NCBI GenBank assembly: GCA_033557835.1
Contig: JAWQRO010000055.1
Coordinates: 1 to 64,000 of the forward strand
Length of the DNA: 64,000 nucleotides
Reading direction: 5' to 3'
Source of the DNA: Helochares maculicollis
Taxonomy: Eukaryota; Arthropoda; Insecta; Coleoptera; Hydrophilidae
The notes beneath the pieces are model-generated. The model searched no databases and had not been told where the DNA came from. It saw only the letters and a program-made list of their open reading frames with translations. The translations under genes were made by a program, and so were the position numbers. Below, piece by piece: positions 38,526 to 49,961 of the stretch (the first letter of the stretch is position 1; every line of letters starts with the position of its first letter).

Positions 38526-38869
38526 CATTTTTTAGTTATAAATTTATATTCTAAAATTTGACCCTTCCTTTAGTTATGAATTCACATTTAAAAACTCAAG
38601 TCTTCGCCAAGGGTATTTACAAGCATTTCATATTGCAAACTAGTTAAGAGTTTATATATTTTTAAACACAAAGTATTATACATTAGGTAAAGAAATATTA
38701 AAAATATTCCGACGATATATATATATGTACTGAAAAAGAATTGAATATTCCTTATGAATATGTGTTGAATATAGACATTGACGTTAATGTTAATTATGAA
38801 TTATAAAACGTTTGCTTTTAGTTTTAAAGCGCATGTAAGTGTTTGTAGTTTTATTATTATTAATCGCAG

Positions 38870-38940
38870 GTACTTTTATGTCGTACATATATTTATATGG
38901 GAAGATTGAGTGGAGACACTCCAGATTTTTTGTTGAAATT
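38870..38940 (+). repeat. End module of the dispersed repeat family
   Basis: The module runs from GTACTTTTATGTCGTACATA into ATATGGGAAG and then a small perfect hairpin TGGAG-ACA-CTCCA at 38911-38923, followed by GATTT. The same order occurs at 49670-49735, and a shorter form at 5985-6030. It lies about 345 bases after the third tandem unit and in the same orientation. It is inferred to be the other end of the same repeat family. Confidence 0.6.
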
Positions 38941-39547
38941 TTAAAAAGTAGGAAGGAATGGTTTTGACATAATACTATTCAAACAATCTCGACTAAATAA
39001 ATACTGGTTAATCTTACTGTCTCGAATTATTTTAAAGGTTTGGAACATAATAAAATTCAGGTGTGAAATTCTAAAACAATGTCTAATCTCCATAGAGCGG
39101 ATAATGTTGACTCAAGGATACGAAATCTTTCTCTACAGAATAAGCTACTTGTTTGCAAAATAATCGTCAAGCCTATTTGAACATATAGAATTCAGTTATG
39201 GGAAACAGCATCAAACTCCAAAATTGGAACACTGATTAGCTAAGTGACAGTTTTGCAAATCTCCTTAATAACTATTTATCAAAACGTTTGTCTCCACCAG
39301 TACAGATTTTAAATAAAATTGAAATTAAAAAAATAGCCGTGAAATGTAGCGAATTACCTCTAGATTTAATTTTGATTAAGAGTTACGATGCAGGAATTGA
39401 CTTTCAATAAATTCTAGACCACGTGATCAACTGTGCATAAAAAAGAAAAAAACCATTTATTTATCTAAATAGCAATCAAATATTTTACATAATATGTTTA
39501 TACTATATAATAAATAAGTAAACCTCCAACAAAACAAATATATGAAT

Positions 39548-41320
39548 CTATATGTCGTACAAAGGCGTACCATCGGCATTCCAAGTATTCTTCACTTTTT
39601 CAAAGACGAAAGTTAGGTACAATGCTGCAATATTGAAACGAATTTAGGATTTAAACGCTTTTAAAATGATAAGATAACTCACATGAAGCCTCCCACTCGG
39701 ATTTTGAAAGTGTCCCAATTTTGGCGTTCTCACAATTATTCTTCCTGAGGTACTCTTCGGCATGTTCATAATCATCAGCGGCTTTTCCCACAGGTTCAGA
39801 ATTATCAAGAGGGGGATAAGTCTCCAAACTCTTCATGTTTGCCATTAAAAATCGCCCCTCATCCTTCATCCTCTTGTAAAACTCATAAAACTTTTCTTTC
39901 TTGACTAATTTCAGCCCGTATTTTTTGGCCAGCTTGACGAAAGTAGGAAAATGAACTAAAAACTCGGGGCAATCTACAACTCCATCTAGATGGAAATTGT
40001 ATTTTGCGCCGAATAACGCTGGAGTGTCTGTGGGAAAATCAAAAATTACTTGATATACGTCGTTTCCAAATTTATTTTCCCCGGCTTTTTTCGCTCGGGC
40101 TATTAATTCGTATGCATCGGGCATTGTGCCAATGAAGAAGCCGCCAGGTTGGAGGCATTCCGCTGCATTGCGGAACATACACTCGGCTTGTGGAAGACTT
40201 TCGAAGCTGTAATGAAAAGCAAATTGGCAACTAACTAAGTCTAGTTTCATGGAAGGGTCCCTATATTTCTCCCGCAGACGTGACCTGGAGCAATCTGCTG
40301 GAATATACTCAATTGAGTAAATTTTCCCAGCGTTCCTTTCTCTAAGACTCCGATTTTTCATATCTTCGTAGCGAGTCTGACACTGGTCCAGCGACACAGC
40401 TGCTATATCGGAGCAAATTAAATGTGTTATATTTCCTTTCTTCCACTTTAGTAAATCTCCGCCTTTACCGCAGCACATGTCTAAAACTCTGATCGGGGCG
40501 TTATGCTTTTTGCTGTCTTTGATTTTCGTTAGGCATTCGTTGATTAGCATACTTTTAATCCAATTGTGGAAATTGCGCATGTGGAATATGCGAGACTTTG
40601 ATCTTTCATCTAACCCTTTTTCCTGAAGAGTGTTGTAATGAGTTGCTACAACATCCGCATACCCCTTAGCAGGAACTGGTTGACCCTCCTTAAGGTACTT
40701 GGCAGAATGTTGTTCTTCATCTTCAGATAGACTTTTTCGTTTCCTTGAGCAGCTAGTTGCTCCACCCTAAAACAACCAAGTTGGTCAGAAATGAAATAAA
40801 AACAATCTGATTTGAACACTCAAGAACGTACATTAAGTATATGCCGAATTTGAAGAAACCATTGTACTTAAAATATAATTTAAATATTAATGGGTGGACT
40901 ATGAGAGAGAAAACATCGAATATAATAAAAAAGATAACTTGATCACGTAGCGCTTAGGATATGGAACAATCAATTAAGATCTGGAGAGATAGCAAGACGA
41001 TAAAGGCAATGAAGGTAAGCGACTGTAGACCAAAAGACTAAGGCTTGATGATATTGACCGTAATATAAGAATCCAATTTACTAAAATACGCATATGATAC
41101 AAACACTTACAGGTTCATTTTCTTCAACTGTTTTTGAAGATCCACTCGATGGATTAGCTTCATTGTTGCTACTACTGCTGATGTTATAATAAGAATGTTC
41201 GTAATTTCTAGAATCAGCCGCTGCAGCGGCCGCTACCAAAGTTTTTTCCAAATCGTCGTTACTGTCCGAACTGCATTCATTGGAATATGCCGGTAGTTCA
41301 TAATTCTCACTTAAAGACAT
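39548..41320 (-). CDS. RNMT: mRNA cap guanine-N7 methyltransferase
   Basis: Three exons (41111-41320, 39683-40766, 39548-39624) give 456 residues. The enzyme methylates the guanine of the mRNA 5' cap with S-adenosylmethionine in the nucleus. The first 90 or so residues are acidic/Ser-rich with an Ala run. The conserved entry HYNTLQEKGLDERSKSRIF is followed by RNFHNWIKSMLI. The SAM-binding loop is VLDMCCGKGGDLLKWKKG. Later motifs are FAFHYSFES, LQPGGFFIGTMPD and PEFLVHFPTF, near the end of the fold. The last exon supplies LYLTFVFEKVKNTW, matching the family terminus. Splice phases agree at both introns. The start ATG is preceded by an AT-rich leader and lies 633 bases from the start of the oppositely oriented small gene. 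Confidence 0.97.
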
Positions 41321-41953
41321 AGTTTAATATATAAAAAATAATCTTTAAAATAAACTAACTGATAGGTTAACTTAATTTTAGGATGTACACGAAGTTAGAT
41401 ATTCACTAAATTCATTTGATGTGTGTGTCTCTCTCTTATAACCGATATCAAACGATGTTAGCTTCTTTGTCTGATAATCCTATTCGCTGGAGCTTGATTC
41501 GGTGCTCATTCGCCAAATCAAGGCTGCGTTCGTAATCTACACTTTAGTCGATGTATATATTGAATAAATAGGAAATCCTCATAAATAGATTATTTGCAAA
41601 TTAAACAGCTTTACAAAACAGTACCACTTGTATTAGTTATTTAAGTGTTTAGATTGTTTAAGCACGAGAGAATATCTGTGCAATACCACATAAAAAATAG
41701 AGTAAAAGAAAGATTAGGAGACTATCCTCTGGAATGTGGGCCGAAATAGCTGCATGAGATGATCATGATCGTAATAAATATATATCATTTATGAACGCAC
41801 TTAATCGCACCGATTTTTAGATTTGTACCAACTTCAGCGGGCTGCAATCAATAATATTGCCAAAATATCATAACATAACCTCGTTTTTATTTGGGTATAA
41901 CTTTAGAATTTGAGTTTTAATTTGATTAAAACTATATAGTGATTGTTTTTAAA

Positions 41954-42280
41954 ATGTTCACCAGAAAGAACAAAGTGCCCCAGCGCAAATATTTTAGTTT
42001 TACAACGGAACAAATCAAGGACGACATACTTAACATAGCATATGAGGAAAGCGAACGGAAGAAATTATATTTGTGTGTCGATGAAAAAGTGCCACCTCAA
42101 GACAGCAAATTTAATCAGCTAAGTGAATTTCTGGAAGGCAATGATAATTTGGAAGAAGTATCCGCGCACCTAAAAGATTTATGTGGTAGCTTGAGTGATT
42201 TAAATGCAGAGCTGCTGATGGAAGGTCGAAAAATAACAAAAGTGGCTAAAGAAGCACTTAACGCAGCAAACCGGCCTTGA
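41954..42280 (+). CDS. Small coiled-coil protein, possibly UPF0449 (C19orf25) family
   Basis: A single exon encodes 108 residues from ATG 41954 (MFTRKNKVPQ) to TGA 42280. The N-terminus is basic, followed by FTTEQIKDDI, an acidic middle, and a helical C-terminal half with heptad-like leucines (LCGSLSDLNAELL). The layout, a short PxxEQI-type segment and then a terminal coiled coil, resembles the UPF0449 family, but similarity is weak and judged from memory. The function of that family is unknown. The gene is intronless, lies head-to-head with RNMT and has an in-frame stop upstream, so it is likely real. An ORF with a GTG start 15 bases earlier is not needed. Confidence 0.6.
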   Translation: MFTRKNKVPQRKYFSFTTEQIKDDILNIAYEESERKKLYLCVDEKVPPQDSKFNQLSEFLEGNDNLEEVSAHLKDLCGSLSDLNAELLMEGRKITKVAKEALNAANRP

Positions 42281-42932
42281 AATATTTGCACTTTAACTCC
42301 TGTACATATGATAAAAATACTTTATAAACTATTATAAATTATTAACAAACGTTATATTATATACTTTCACTTTTTTTTGGTATGGCACTGTTGGTAATAA
42401 ATTTTACACGTTTTTATCGGGCATTTTAGTCCACCTTTTCTTGAATAAGATCCTAAACATAATCTACTATATGTCTTTACCTCTAGCTGGATTAATATTT
42501 AACAAATATTAATGTGAATCCCCTTTATATTGTTTTTTTTTTAGATTTCATAATATTTATTTAAATTAACAAGACTGTTCTAATTATATCATGTGTGTTC
42601 TAAGCTTGGCAAGAATCATTGCTCAACACATTTGCTATTTCAATACAATTTCTCTAGGCTTTATCACAGATTGCTTTCACCGGACATAGGCATCCATGGC
42701 ACTTTAAGGGAAAATGTAGAGTGAATTAGGAGTAGTAGAAAGAACATTGCACAAGAAGCTCTTGCTGCTGTGGCGAGCTTGTCGAAACAAACACTAAAAT
42801 GTTAAAGTATTCAGCTGCAATTACTGAATGAATCGTTAATTTATAGTCCCTAGAAAGGAATTAATCAATTCATTTCTGACAAAGAGCGGTATAATCAAGT
42901 GTGATGCCTCTTTATTAAGAGCAGAAAGTTGC
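42281..42932. other. Spacer with no recognised feature
   Basis: About 650 bases of AT-rich sequence separate two convergent genes: the small coiled-coil gene (plus) and nucleoside hydrolase copy A (minus). Nothing further was recognised. Confidence 0.5.
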
Positions 42933-44394
42933 TTAATCAGAATGATGAATTGTTGCGTTTGCGACATCTAACAGAAACTGCTTAAAAAATTCTCGATTGA
43001 GTGTCTTGAAAATGTTGACATTAGGAACTGCTGTTACGTTGTTGCAATCTATAACGACTTGCCCTCGTGTCCAGCTTCCGTGCAATTCTATTTGTGTAAG
43101 ATGGCTTTCTTTCAATGTTACCATTTCGTCAGGGTACAAAAAGGATGCAGCTAAAAATGCATCTGCCGGTGCCCACACTTTCGATTTTGAGGGATACGCC
43201 GTGCTGTCAACTTTGTTTAACATTTGGACCAGTGGATTGTCAATTGCCCCTAAAACGTTGAAGCGCCAATCCTGTAAATTTGTTGTTTAATAATCTCTAA
43301 TATTATCACGTGATTCATAAGTGAGTAAATTGCGCAAATATTAAACTTTTTCGAACCTAAGTTATGTTCCTTTTTTTGAAATTATCAACCAAACGAAAAA
43401 AAATGTTTTAAAAAATGGTCGCTTACAAGATCTATTTCATTTTCAAGTGAAACCTCCCAAGGGAGCAAATAAACCATCTTCGTCGCTTTCTCAAAAATAA
43501 TAGATGCAGCTTCTGGATCTAAATAAAAATTAAATTCCGCAGCCGGAGATATGTTGCCGACTGCTTTATGATTACCTCCCATCAAATACAAATCTTTGAC
43601 ATCTATAAAAAAATTGGGGAATAATTTTATAGCCAACGCTATGTTTGTAGGAGGTCCCAAACTTATAACAGATATCACCCCAGGAATTCCTGATACCATT
43701 TCACCTATGGCTACGGCCGCTATTTGTGGCTTTATAATGGAAATGTCAGGATTAGTCTTCCATGATAAGTCACCAAATCCGTCTTTTCCAAAAAAACCAT
43801 CACCTGCAATTTCTGGCTTGATAAGGGGCGAGTCTGCACCTAAATAAACAGGAATCTGCAGTAAAGTAGACAAAATATTTAATAACATGTACCTTCAATT
43901 CTTAGAATCATTTTGTTATGTAAATATATAGAATAATTGTTGTTGATTGACATACACAATGAAAATTTCAAACCAATTATTTTCTCGCAATTATGTACTG
44001 TACACAAAATCCAGACAATGATAATTATGTATTGTAAAAACTATCAAAGTAATTTAAAAATTTTATATTGCGGGCGTTTTGTGCTCGCATAATGAGAAAG
44101 TCGACCTTTTACTAGTCCGAACTGAATATTGACTATAATTGATTTTTAATAGGTGGTGATATTTCCAAAATCAATACCACTGATACTTACATCAGTCCTG
44201 TTCATAGTTTCTAAAATCCTCATTACATTATTAGCAACATGATCAACTTTAGTATTACCACTCACACAAGTTATCGCTTTTATTTGGACAAAACCCATTA
44301 GTTCAGCAAATAAAAAAATTAATATAGCCCATGCATCATCAGAACCCACGTCAACGTCCAAGATAATTTGTTCAGGAAAAGATTGTGAAACCAT
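42933..44394 (-). CDS. Inosine-uridine preferring nucleoside hydrolase family protein, copy A
   Basis: Three exons (44191-44394, 43427-43855, 42933-43271) give 323 residues. The family hydrolyses the N-glycosidic bond of nucleosides, freeing base and ribose for salvage. The N-terminal calcium/ribose motif reads ILDVDVGSDDAWA, matching the family D-x-D-x-G-x-DDA. Also seen are TCVSGNTKVDHVANN, GADSPLI, SLGPPTNIALA, DLYLMGGNHKAVGN and PAAEFNFYLDPEAA, all in family order. In the C-terminal part, where many members have a His before Asp (HDA/HDP), this protein has PADA. There is no signal peptide, so it is probably cytosolic. The start was set at MVSQ because a stop lies just upstream. It is a tandem paralogue of the gene at 46170-47852, with the same intron positions. 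Confidence 0.92.
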
Positions 44395-46169
44395 CTTTCC
44401 ATCTAAGCCTCTCACTCAGAATTAATTTACAGATTATTATAATAAAGTAACACTCAAGCATATCGTAACAGTTTTTTCAGTTGCAAAATTAAAGGCTACA
44501 TATAATTTAATAGCTGCTAACAAAAACACTTAAAAACACAATGCACTAGTATTACTTTGACATCACTTTTTTAAGCACAAACCTAATATCAAATTGATTT
44601 TTTACAATCCAAGTTTGTTGTTTAGGCTTTTTTCCTTGCATACAGTTTGTAAATCATTATTGCCAAAGATCTGGTTATAGATTTTTAATTAGTGTCAATT
44701 TGTGACCTTTCAATGCAATCATGAATGTTAGATTAAAATTATTTTTTTAAGTCTTGTGTATTTGTCATCGATTCTAGTATTCACATTGTTACGACAGCGT
44801 TTTAATGCTTCCATGGTATTAAACGAAGGTACAGGGCCTACATTCGAAACTTTTATCACCATGTTACCCATTCTATTTAGCAAAATATGCCAAATTAACT
44901 ACTTTGGGTATTTCTGGATACATTTTATGAATGATTTTGATATATTTATAATTTAATAAAGAAAATTAATGTTTGTTAAATAAAGTGACAGATATGAGGC
45001 ATGGCAGGCATGGCCGCCTTTAAAATGAAACTGAATTATTATTATTACTGGTTTTTAGATACCAATAATTATTTACCGCCCACGCTATTTTGACATGAAT
45101 TTTCGAAAAATGGCTTGCTTGTATTTCTTATCTTTTATAAAAGGGACATACTTGGCTTCTTATCGATAGCAGCATATCTTTTGCAACATTAGTGTTTCCA
45201 TAAGGCAATATTTAGGTAATTTATGTACTAAATGTTTGAGAAACGGCCAAATTCAGCAGTCTGGGTCGAGGATTGATGAGTCTCTCAATTAGACAAGAAG
45301 CCAGACAGGCCATTTTAATTTGTATATATAGATATATACTTAAGTTTATTTTCATACCTTAAAAATAAATGTTTTACACTGGCTAGAAAATAGTTTTCTA
45401 ACGCTGTCACTAAAGAGACCGCAACTTTGTAAACAGCATCTTAGTTAAACTGGCAAAGGAAGTTCCAAACAATGGATTAAAAGGCCATTTCAGCCACATC
45501 TGACTACATCTAATTATGAAAGAATAAATATGTAGAGATAAATATTTAAGTGTAAACTTTTAAAATTACTACATTTATAGCAATTATGAAATATTTGATG
45601 TTACGGCATTTTCAGACTATCTTTTACAACTACATTTCAAAACTACTGACAAATAACTTTTTACGAAGTAATAACTTCTGTTGTAAAAATTGCATAAACA
45701 GTTTTAGGAGTAATAATTTTGAATCATTGTATAAATTTTTAATTTTAATGGAAATTAAGGCTGTTTTATATGTGTGTTCAATTTATAAGAAATAGATAAT
45801 TTAACTGGCTAAAAGAATTTCTGCTACTATAAATCCAATTAATTATATCTCAAAGACAATCATAATCACTAGTGAATTATTACATAATATATAACTTATC
45901 TCTATTAGTCATATATCCAACGCAAGAAATTTCAAACTGAAGTATATTTTTTTATTATCTAATCAGTTCAGATCTTAAAATTTAAAAAATTAAATCTCTT
46001 TATTCCAAACAGGTGGATCATACTAAGCATTGCTGATTATTTACTTTTACTTTATAATTTCAAGATAAAACTTATTCAGTTTATTAATGATAACAAGTGT
46101 TAAAATTGATGCCAATCATTGTTATTTACATAAAAGATACATCGAAGATGAGCAAAATCATTTCATAGT
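44395..46169. other. Spacer between nucleoside hydrolase paralogues
   Basis: Roughly 250 bases just upstream of copy A (to about 44640) can be matched to the sequence upstream of copy B (47880-48120). Shared words include CAGATTATAAT, AACACAATGCAC and GAATTGATTTTTTACAAT-like segments. This indicates that the promoter region was duplicated with the gene. The remainder is AT-rich with no supported gene. Confidence 0.5.
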
Positions 46170-47852
46170 TTAATGAGTGTATGGAATTGTAGCGTTTGCG
46201 ACAACCAACATCAACTTCTTGAAATATTCTCGATTAAGCATCTTGAAAAACTTGACGTTAGGCTCTGCTGTGTTGTTCATGTGATCTATAACGACTTGCC
46301 CCCTTGTCCTGCTCCCATGTAATTCTATCTGTGTAAGATGACTTTCTTTCAATGTTACCATTTCGTCAGGGTACAAAAAGGATGCCGCTAAAAATGCATC
46401 TGCTGGTTTCCAAGTTTTTGATTTCGAGGGAAACACTGTGCTGTCAACTTTGTTTAACATTTGGACCAGTGGATTGTCGATTTGTCCTAAAATGTTGAAG
46501 CGCCAATCCTGTAAATTCAATGTGCTAAAATCTCTAATGACAATGCTTTTTGATGATGTAACGCTTAGGCAAAATAAGAAGTATTTTAAGAAATGTTATA
46601 TACTTACTAGATCTATTTCAGATTCAAGAGTGGCTTCCCAAGTGAGCAAATAAACCATCTTTGTGGCCTTCTCAAAAACAATAGATGCAGCTTCTGGATC
46701 CAAATAGAAGTTGAACTCTGCAGCCGGAGATATGTTGCCAACTGCTTTGTGATTGCCTCCCATCAAATACACGTCTTTGACATCTTTAAAAAAATTGGGA
46801 AATAATTTTATGGTTAACGCTAGGTTTGTAGGAGGCCCCAAACTTATAACAGATATCACCCCTGGACTTTCTGTTATCATTTGACCTATAGCTAGGGCTG
46901 CTATTTTGGTCTGTAGAAGAGAAATGTCAGGATCGGTCTCCCATGTTAAGTCACCAAATCCATCTTCTCCAAAATATCCATCTCCTGATATGTCTGGTTT
47001 GATAAGAGGCGAGTCGGCTCCTACATAAACAGGAATCTGAAATAAAGTACAAAAACCAATCAATAATGTTTTTTTTTTCAATTGGTGAAAAAATGCAACT
47101 AAAATATGCATTTGTTTCATTATTTCATAATGTATAAATTATTTCTCATATATCCAGCAAGTAGAGTAGCAATTTCAATTAACAGCAGATATAACTAAAT
47201 GACTAATAAAAACGATAATGCAAAAAGTTGAGAAAACTATTCAACTAAAATTATATGAGTTAGCAACAGTTAATGAATTAAATATTTTCCAGTACACAAA
47301 CTTAACGATTTACAATTCGGAAAATCTACTGATTAATGTATAGTATTCATATGAATGATATATTTTTTCTGATAAATTTCATGCTTTATATAGAAAAAAA
47401 CTAATAATAAAAACAATTATCCTCACACAGTTACAGCCTAGTAAATATTACAAATATGTTCATATATGCATAACAGTTGCGAAAACCAGAAACAGGAAAA
47501 TTAAATATTGGGAAAAGGGCCAAATTAGATAATATGGTAACAAGGCAACCTCTAAGTTTAAGTAGTCAAAATTGTAATTGTGCTAGAGTAATATTTAATA
47601 GGGAACTGCATCTCGAAAAGGAAATTCACTTATACTTACATCAGTCCTGTTCATAGTTTCTAAGACCCTCATTACATTAGTAGCAACATGATCAACTTTA
47701 GTATTTCCACTCACACAAGTTATTGCTTTTAATTGGACAACTCCCATCAGTTCAGCAAATAAAAAAATCAATATAGCCCAGGCATCATCAGAACCTGCAT
47801 CAACATCCAAGATAATTGATTCGGGAAGAAATTGTGAAGTTACCGCAGCCAT
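46170..47852 (-). CDS. Inosine-uridine preferring nucleoside hydrolase family protein, copy B
   Basis: Three exons (47640-47852, 46608-47036, 46170-46508) give 326 residues. Exons 2 and 3 are exactly the same length as those of copy A, and intron positions are the same. Motifs are ILDVDAGSDDAWA, TCVSGNTKVDHVATN, GADSPLI, SLGPPTNLALT, DVYLMGGNHKAVGN and PAAEFNFYLDPEAA. The C-terminal motif reads PADAFLAASF, again without the His seen in many family members. The protein begins MAAVTSQF; a stop just upstream excludes a longer frame. No signal peptide is seen. Both copies have intact frames and intact splice sites, so both look functional. Expression differences between them cannot be judged here. 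Confidence 0.92.
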
Positions 47853-49961
47853 CTTTTTATCTAAGATTCTCACTTAAGACTAATCTACCATTAATAATAT
47901 ATAAATTATTTGCAGATTATAATGAAGAGACACTTGAATATGTCTTAATAGTTCTAAGTACGAAATTATCAGTTACATAAAATTTTAAAAGATATCAGCA
48001 AACGCATTTAAAAATCACAATGCACAATTATTATTGTTATCATCACTCCTATTTAAGCACTATTTTTATCTCAACGACATCCTTATTATGGAATTGATTT
48101 TTTACAATTTAAATTTATTGCTTATCAATGGCAAACCAATTTAGGTCAACTCAATTGTTTGCTTTTTAACCCCTTGCCCAATCGTTCACTTTTCTTTACT
48201 ATAAATTATTATTTGCACGTACAGTCGATTGTTAGCCTTTATAGCTTGGCATATATAATGCTTTAAAGCATTCACAAAATGCTGCTGCTTTCTGAAATCT
48301 TACAGTTTTGCATAGTTTAAGTGAAACTAAAGGTTTTCTGTTAACAAATGTTAGTTTAAATAGCGTAACAATATTTTTTTGCTATAGAAAAACAAACCAG
48401 TGGCTTAAAAAAATTATCCATGTATTACATGTACTATGAAATAGGTTTTTCCGTTATTTTGTTGTATATATATCATTGAGTAAATCGATATAAATTAAAT
48501 TTCCCATTATTAGTTGATAATTATATCTGTAAACAAAACTTTTTTTGTAAACATGTTTATTCTAAAGTGATTTTTCGAAGGAACTGGCCGTAGACACAAT
48601 TTAAGTTCCACATCAACATTATTTGTTGCAAATTATTGCCATTTAACTTTATTTCAACCTATATTGCGTCTTCGTTTTCCTTTTCACTACAAAAGTTATA
48701 GTAAAAAGATACTATTGCGAACAAGAAAAAATTCGACCTAAAAATTTTAACCGATTTCCACGTTTTGAGTGCCCCTGAATCCATTTTGATAATTTTTGTC
48801 ATGTCTCTGTGTGTGAGAGTCCCAAAGTTTCGGCTGCTAAACGGAAAATGTCCACTCGAAAGAAGATCGAATTCCGACGGCCGTAACTCCTCTCCCCGTG
48901 GAAACATTGAAACAAAACTTGCGAGATCGAAGTCGGGAGGTCCGAAAGAATCGACAGCGGTGGCTTGATTATGAAAATGCGCGAATTTCGCTATTTTCAA
49001 AAAATAGATCTGTACCCCAAACGGCGGCACCTATGAGAGTGGAATAAACAAAATCAGATAGACAACGTCCCGCCCCATCCACCGAGGCTGGTTAGAACCG
49101 ATTTTCACAAATGAAAATATTTTGAAAAAAATTGCTATTCTTGGAGTAGACAAAAAAATTAAGAATTTTTAGGCTCGATTAGAAAAAAAATCATAGTGGC
49201 TGAACGGAGGGAGACAAGGCCGCGATTATGGCATCGTTGGATTTGTCTCGACAAGGCGCATATAGCGAGGCCCCACAAAAATCGCTGAGTCCACAAACAA
49301 GCGAGGAACGGGGACTAGAAGGGGGACTTGCCCCAAACAGTTTTTCCTACTTTTTTTCTAGACGGTCGGTCCTAGCTTGAATTTCGTCGCAACATCGAGC
49401 TTGTCTCGCCAATATTTAAAAATAATTATTTTATGTTCGCCTTCGTTAAACGAGCGATAACCGAGATATTCGGGATCGATCGAAAATGGCGAAAAAATCG
49501 CGATTTTCCGAAACTTTGGCGCACTCTACAGGCCCTCCAAAGTATTGTAGAGATCTCCGGTTTGAAAATTCCCAACCAAGACGCAAACTCCAATAGATCT
49601 TTGCAAAACTCACAGCCGTAGGAAGACTATTAATGATTTATTTAATTTTCACCCATTTTGTTATTAATGGCAGATATTTTTATGCAGTACATATATTAAT
49701 ACGGGAATGTTGGGTGGAGACACTCCAGATTTCATCAACACCGAATCTGCGTAGATTAATTTTAAAATTAAGCTTGCATATTGCAGACACTTTTATAATC
49801 ATTATATTTCTGTAATATCAATTAATAGCCGACGATATAATGAGGTATGTATACTTTTAAATTACGCGCTAAATTTCGAATCTATTTCCTGTTTGGCATA
49901 TTTCCTCTTGCGGTATTTATCATGTACGCGTGTTTCTAACCATCTGCAAACCTATTCAAAA
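47853..49961. other. Spacer before NOB1, mostly a repeat
   Basis: The first 300 bases match the upstream region of copy A, as expected for a duplicated promoter. The rest to about 48680 is AT-rich without recognised features. A composite repeat fills 48685-49740 and is listed separately. About 220 bases are left upstream of the NOB1 start, which must include its promoter. Confidence 0.5.
48685..49740 (+). repeat. Single copy of the dispersed noncoding repeat family with a GC-richer core
   Basis: The left part (48690-48810) aligns with the 550-bp tandem units at 36.9-38.5 kb, including GTTTTGAGTGCCCCTGAAT at 48762 and CATGTCT followed by a TG-rich run. The core (48820-49620) is much richer in CG than the surroundings, with phrases like ACGGCCGTAACTCC and GATAACCGAGATATTCGGG. 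The right end (49670-49735) matches the module at 38870-38940. It contains ATACGGGAATGT (49699-49710), the inverse of the ACATTCCCGTAT that starts the tandem units, and the hairpin TGGAG-ACA-CTCCA (49715-49727). No transposase is encoded. Confidence 0.7.

Larger units (their letters stand above)
35745..39547. other. Spacer between divergent Top1 start and RNMT 3' end, with repeats
   Basis: About 3.8 kb separate the Top1 start codon from the RNMT stop; both genes are on the minus strand. The Top1 promoter should lie just above 35744, but no TATA-like element stands out. The middle is filled by a tandem repeat (36871-38525) and a related end motif (38870-38940), listed separately. The rest is AT-rich with no supported gene. 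Confidence 0.55.

Noticed and set aside
49433..49621. 62-codon plus-strand frame near NOB1
   Set aside because: It falls within the CG-rich core of the dispersed repeat and shows no recognised domain.
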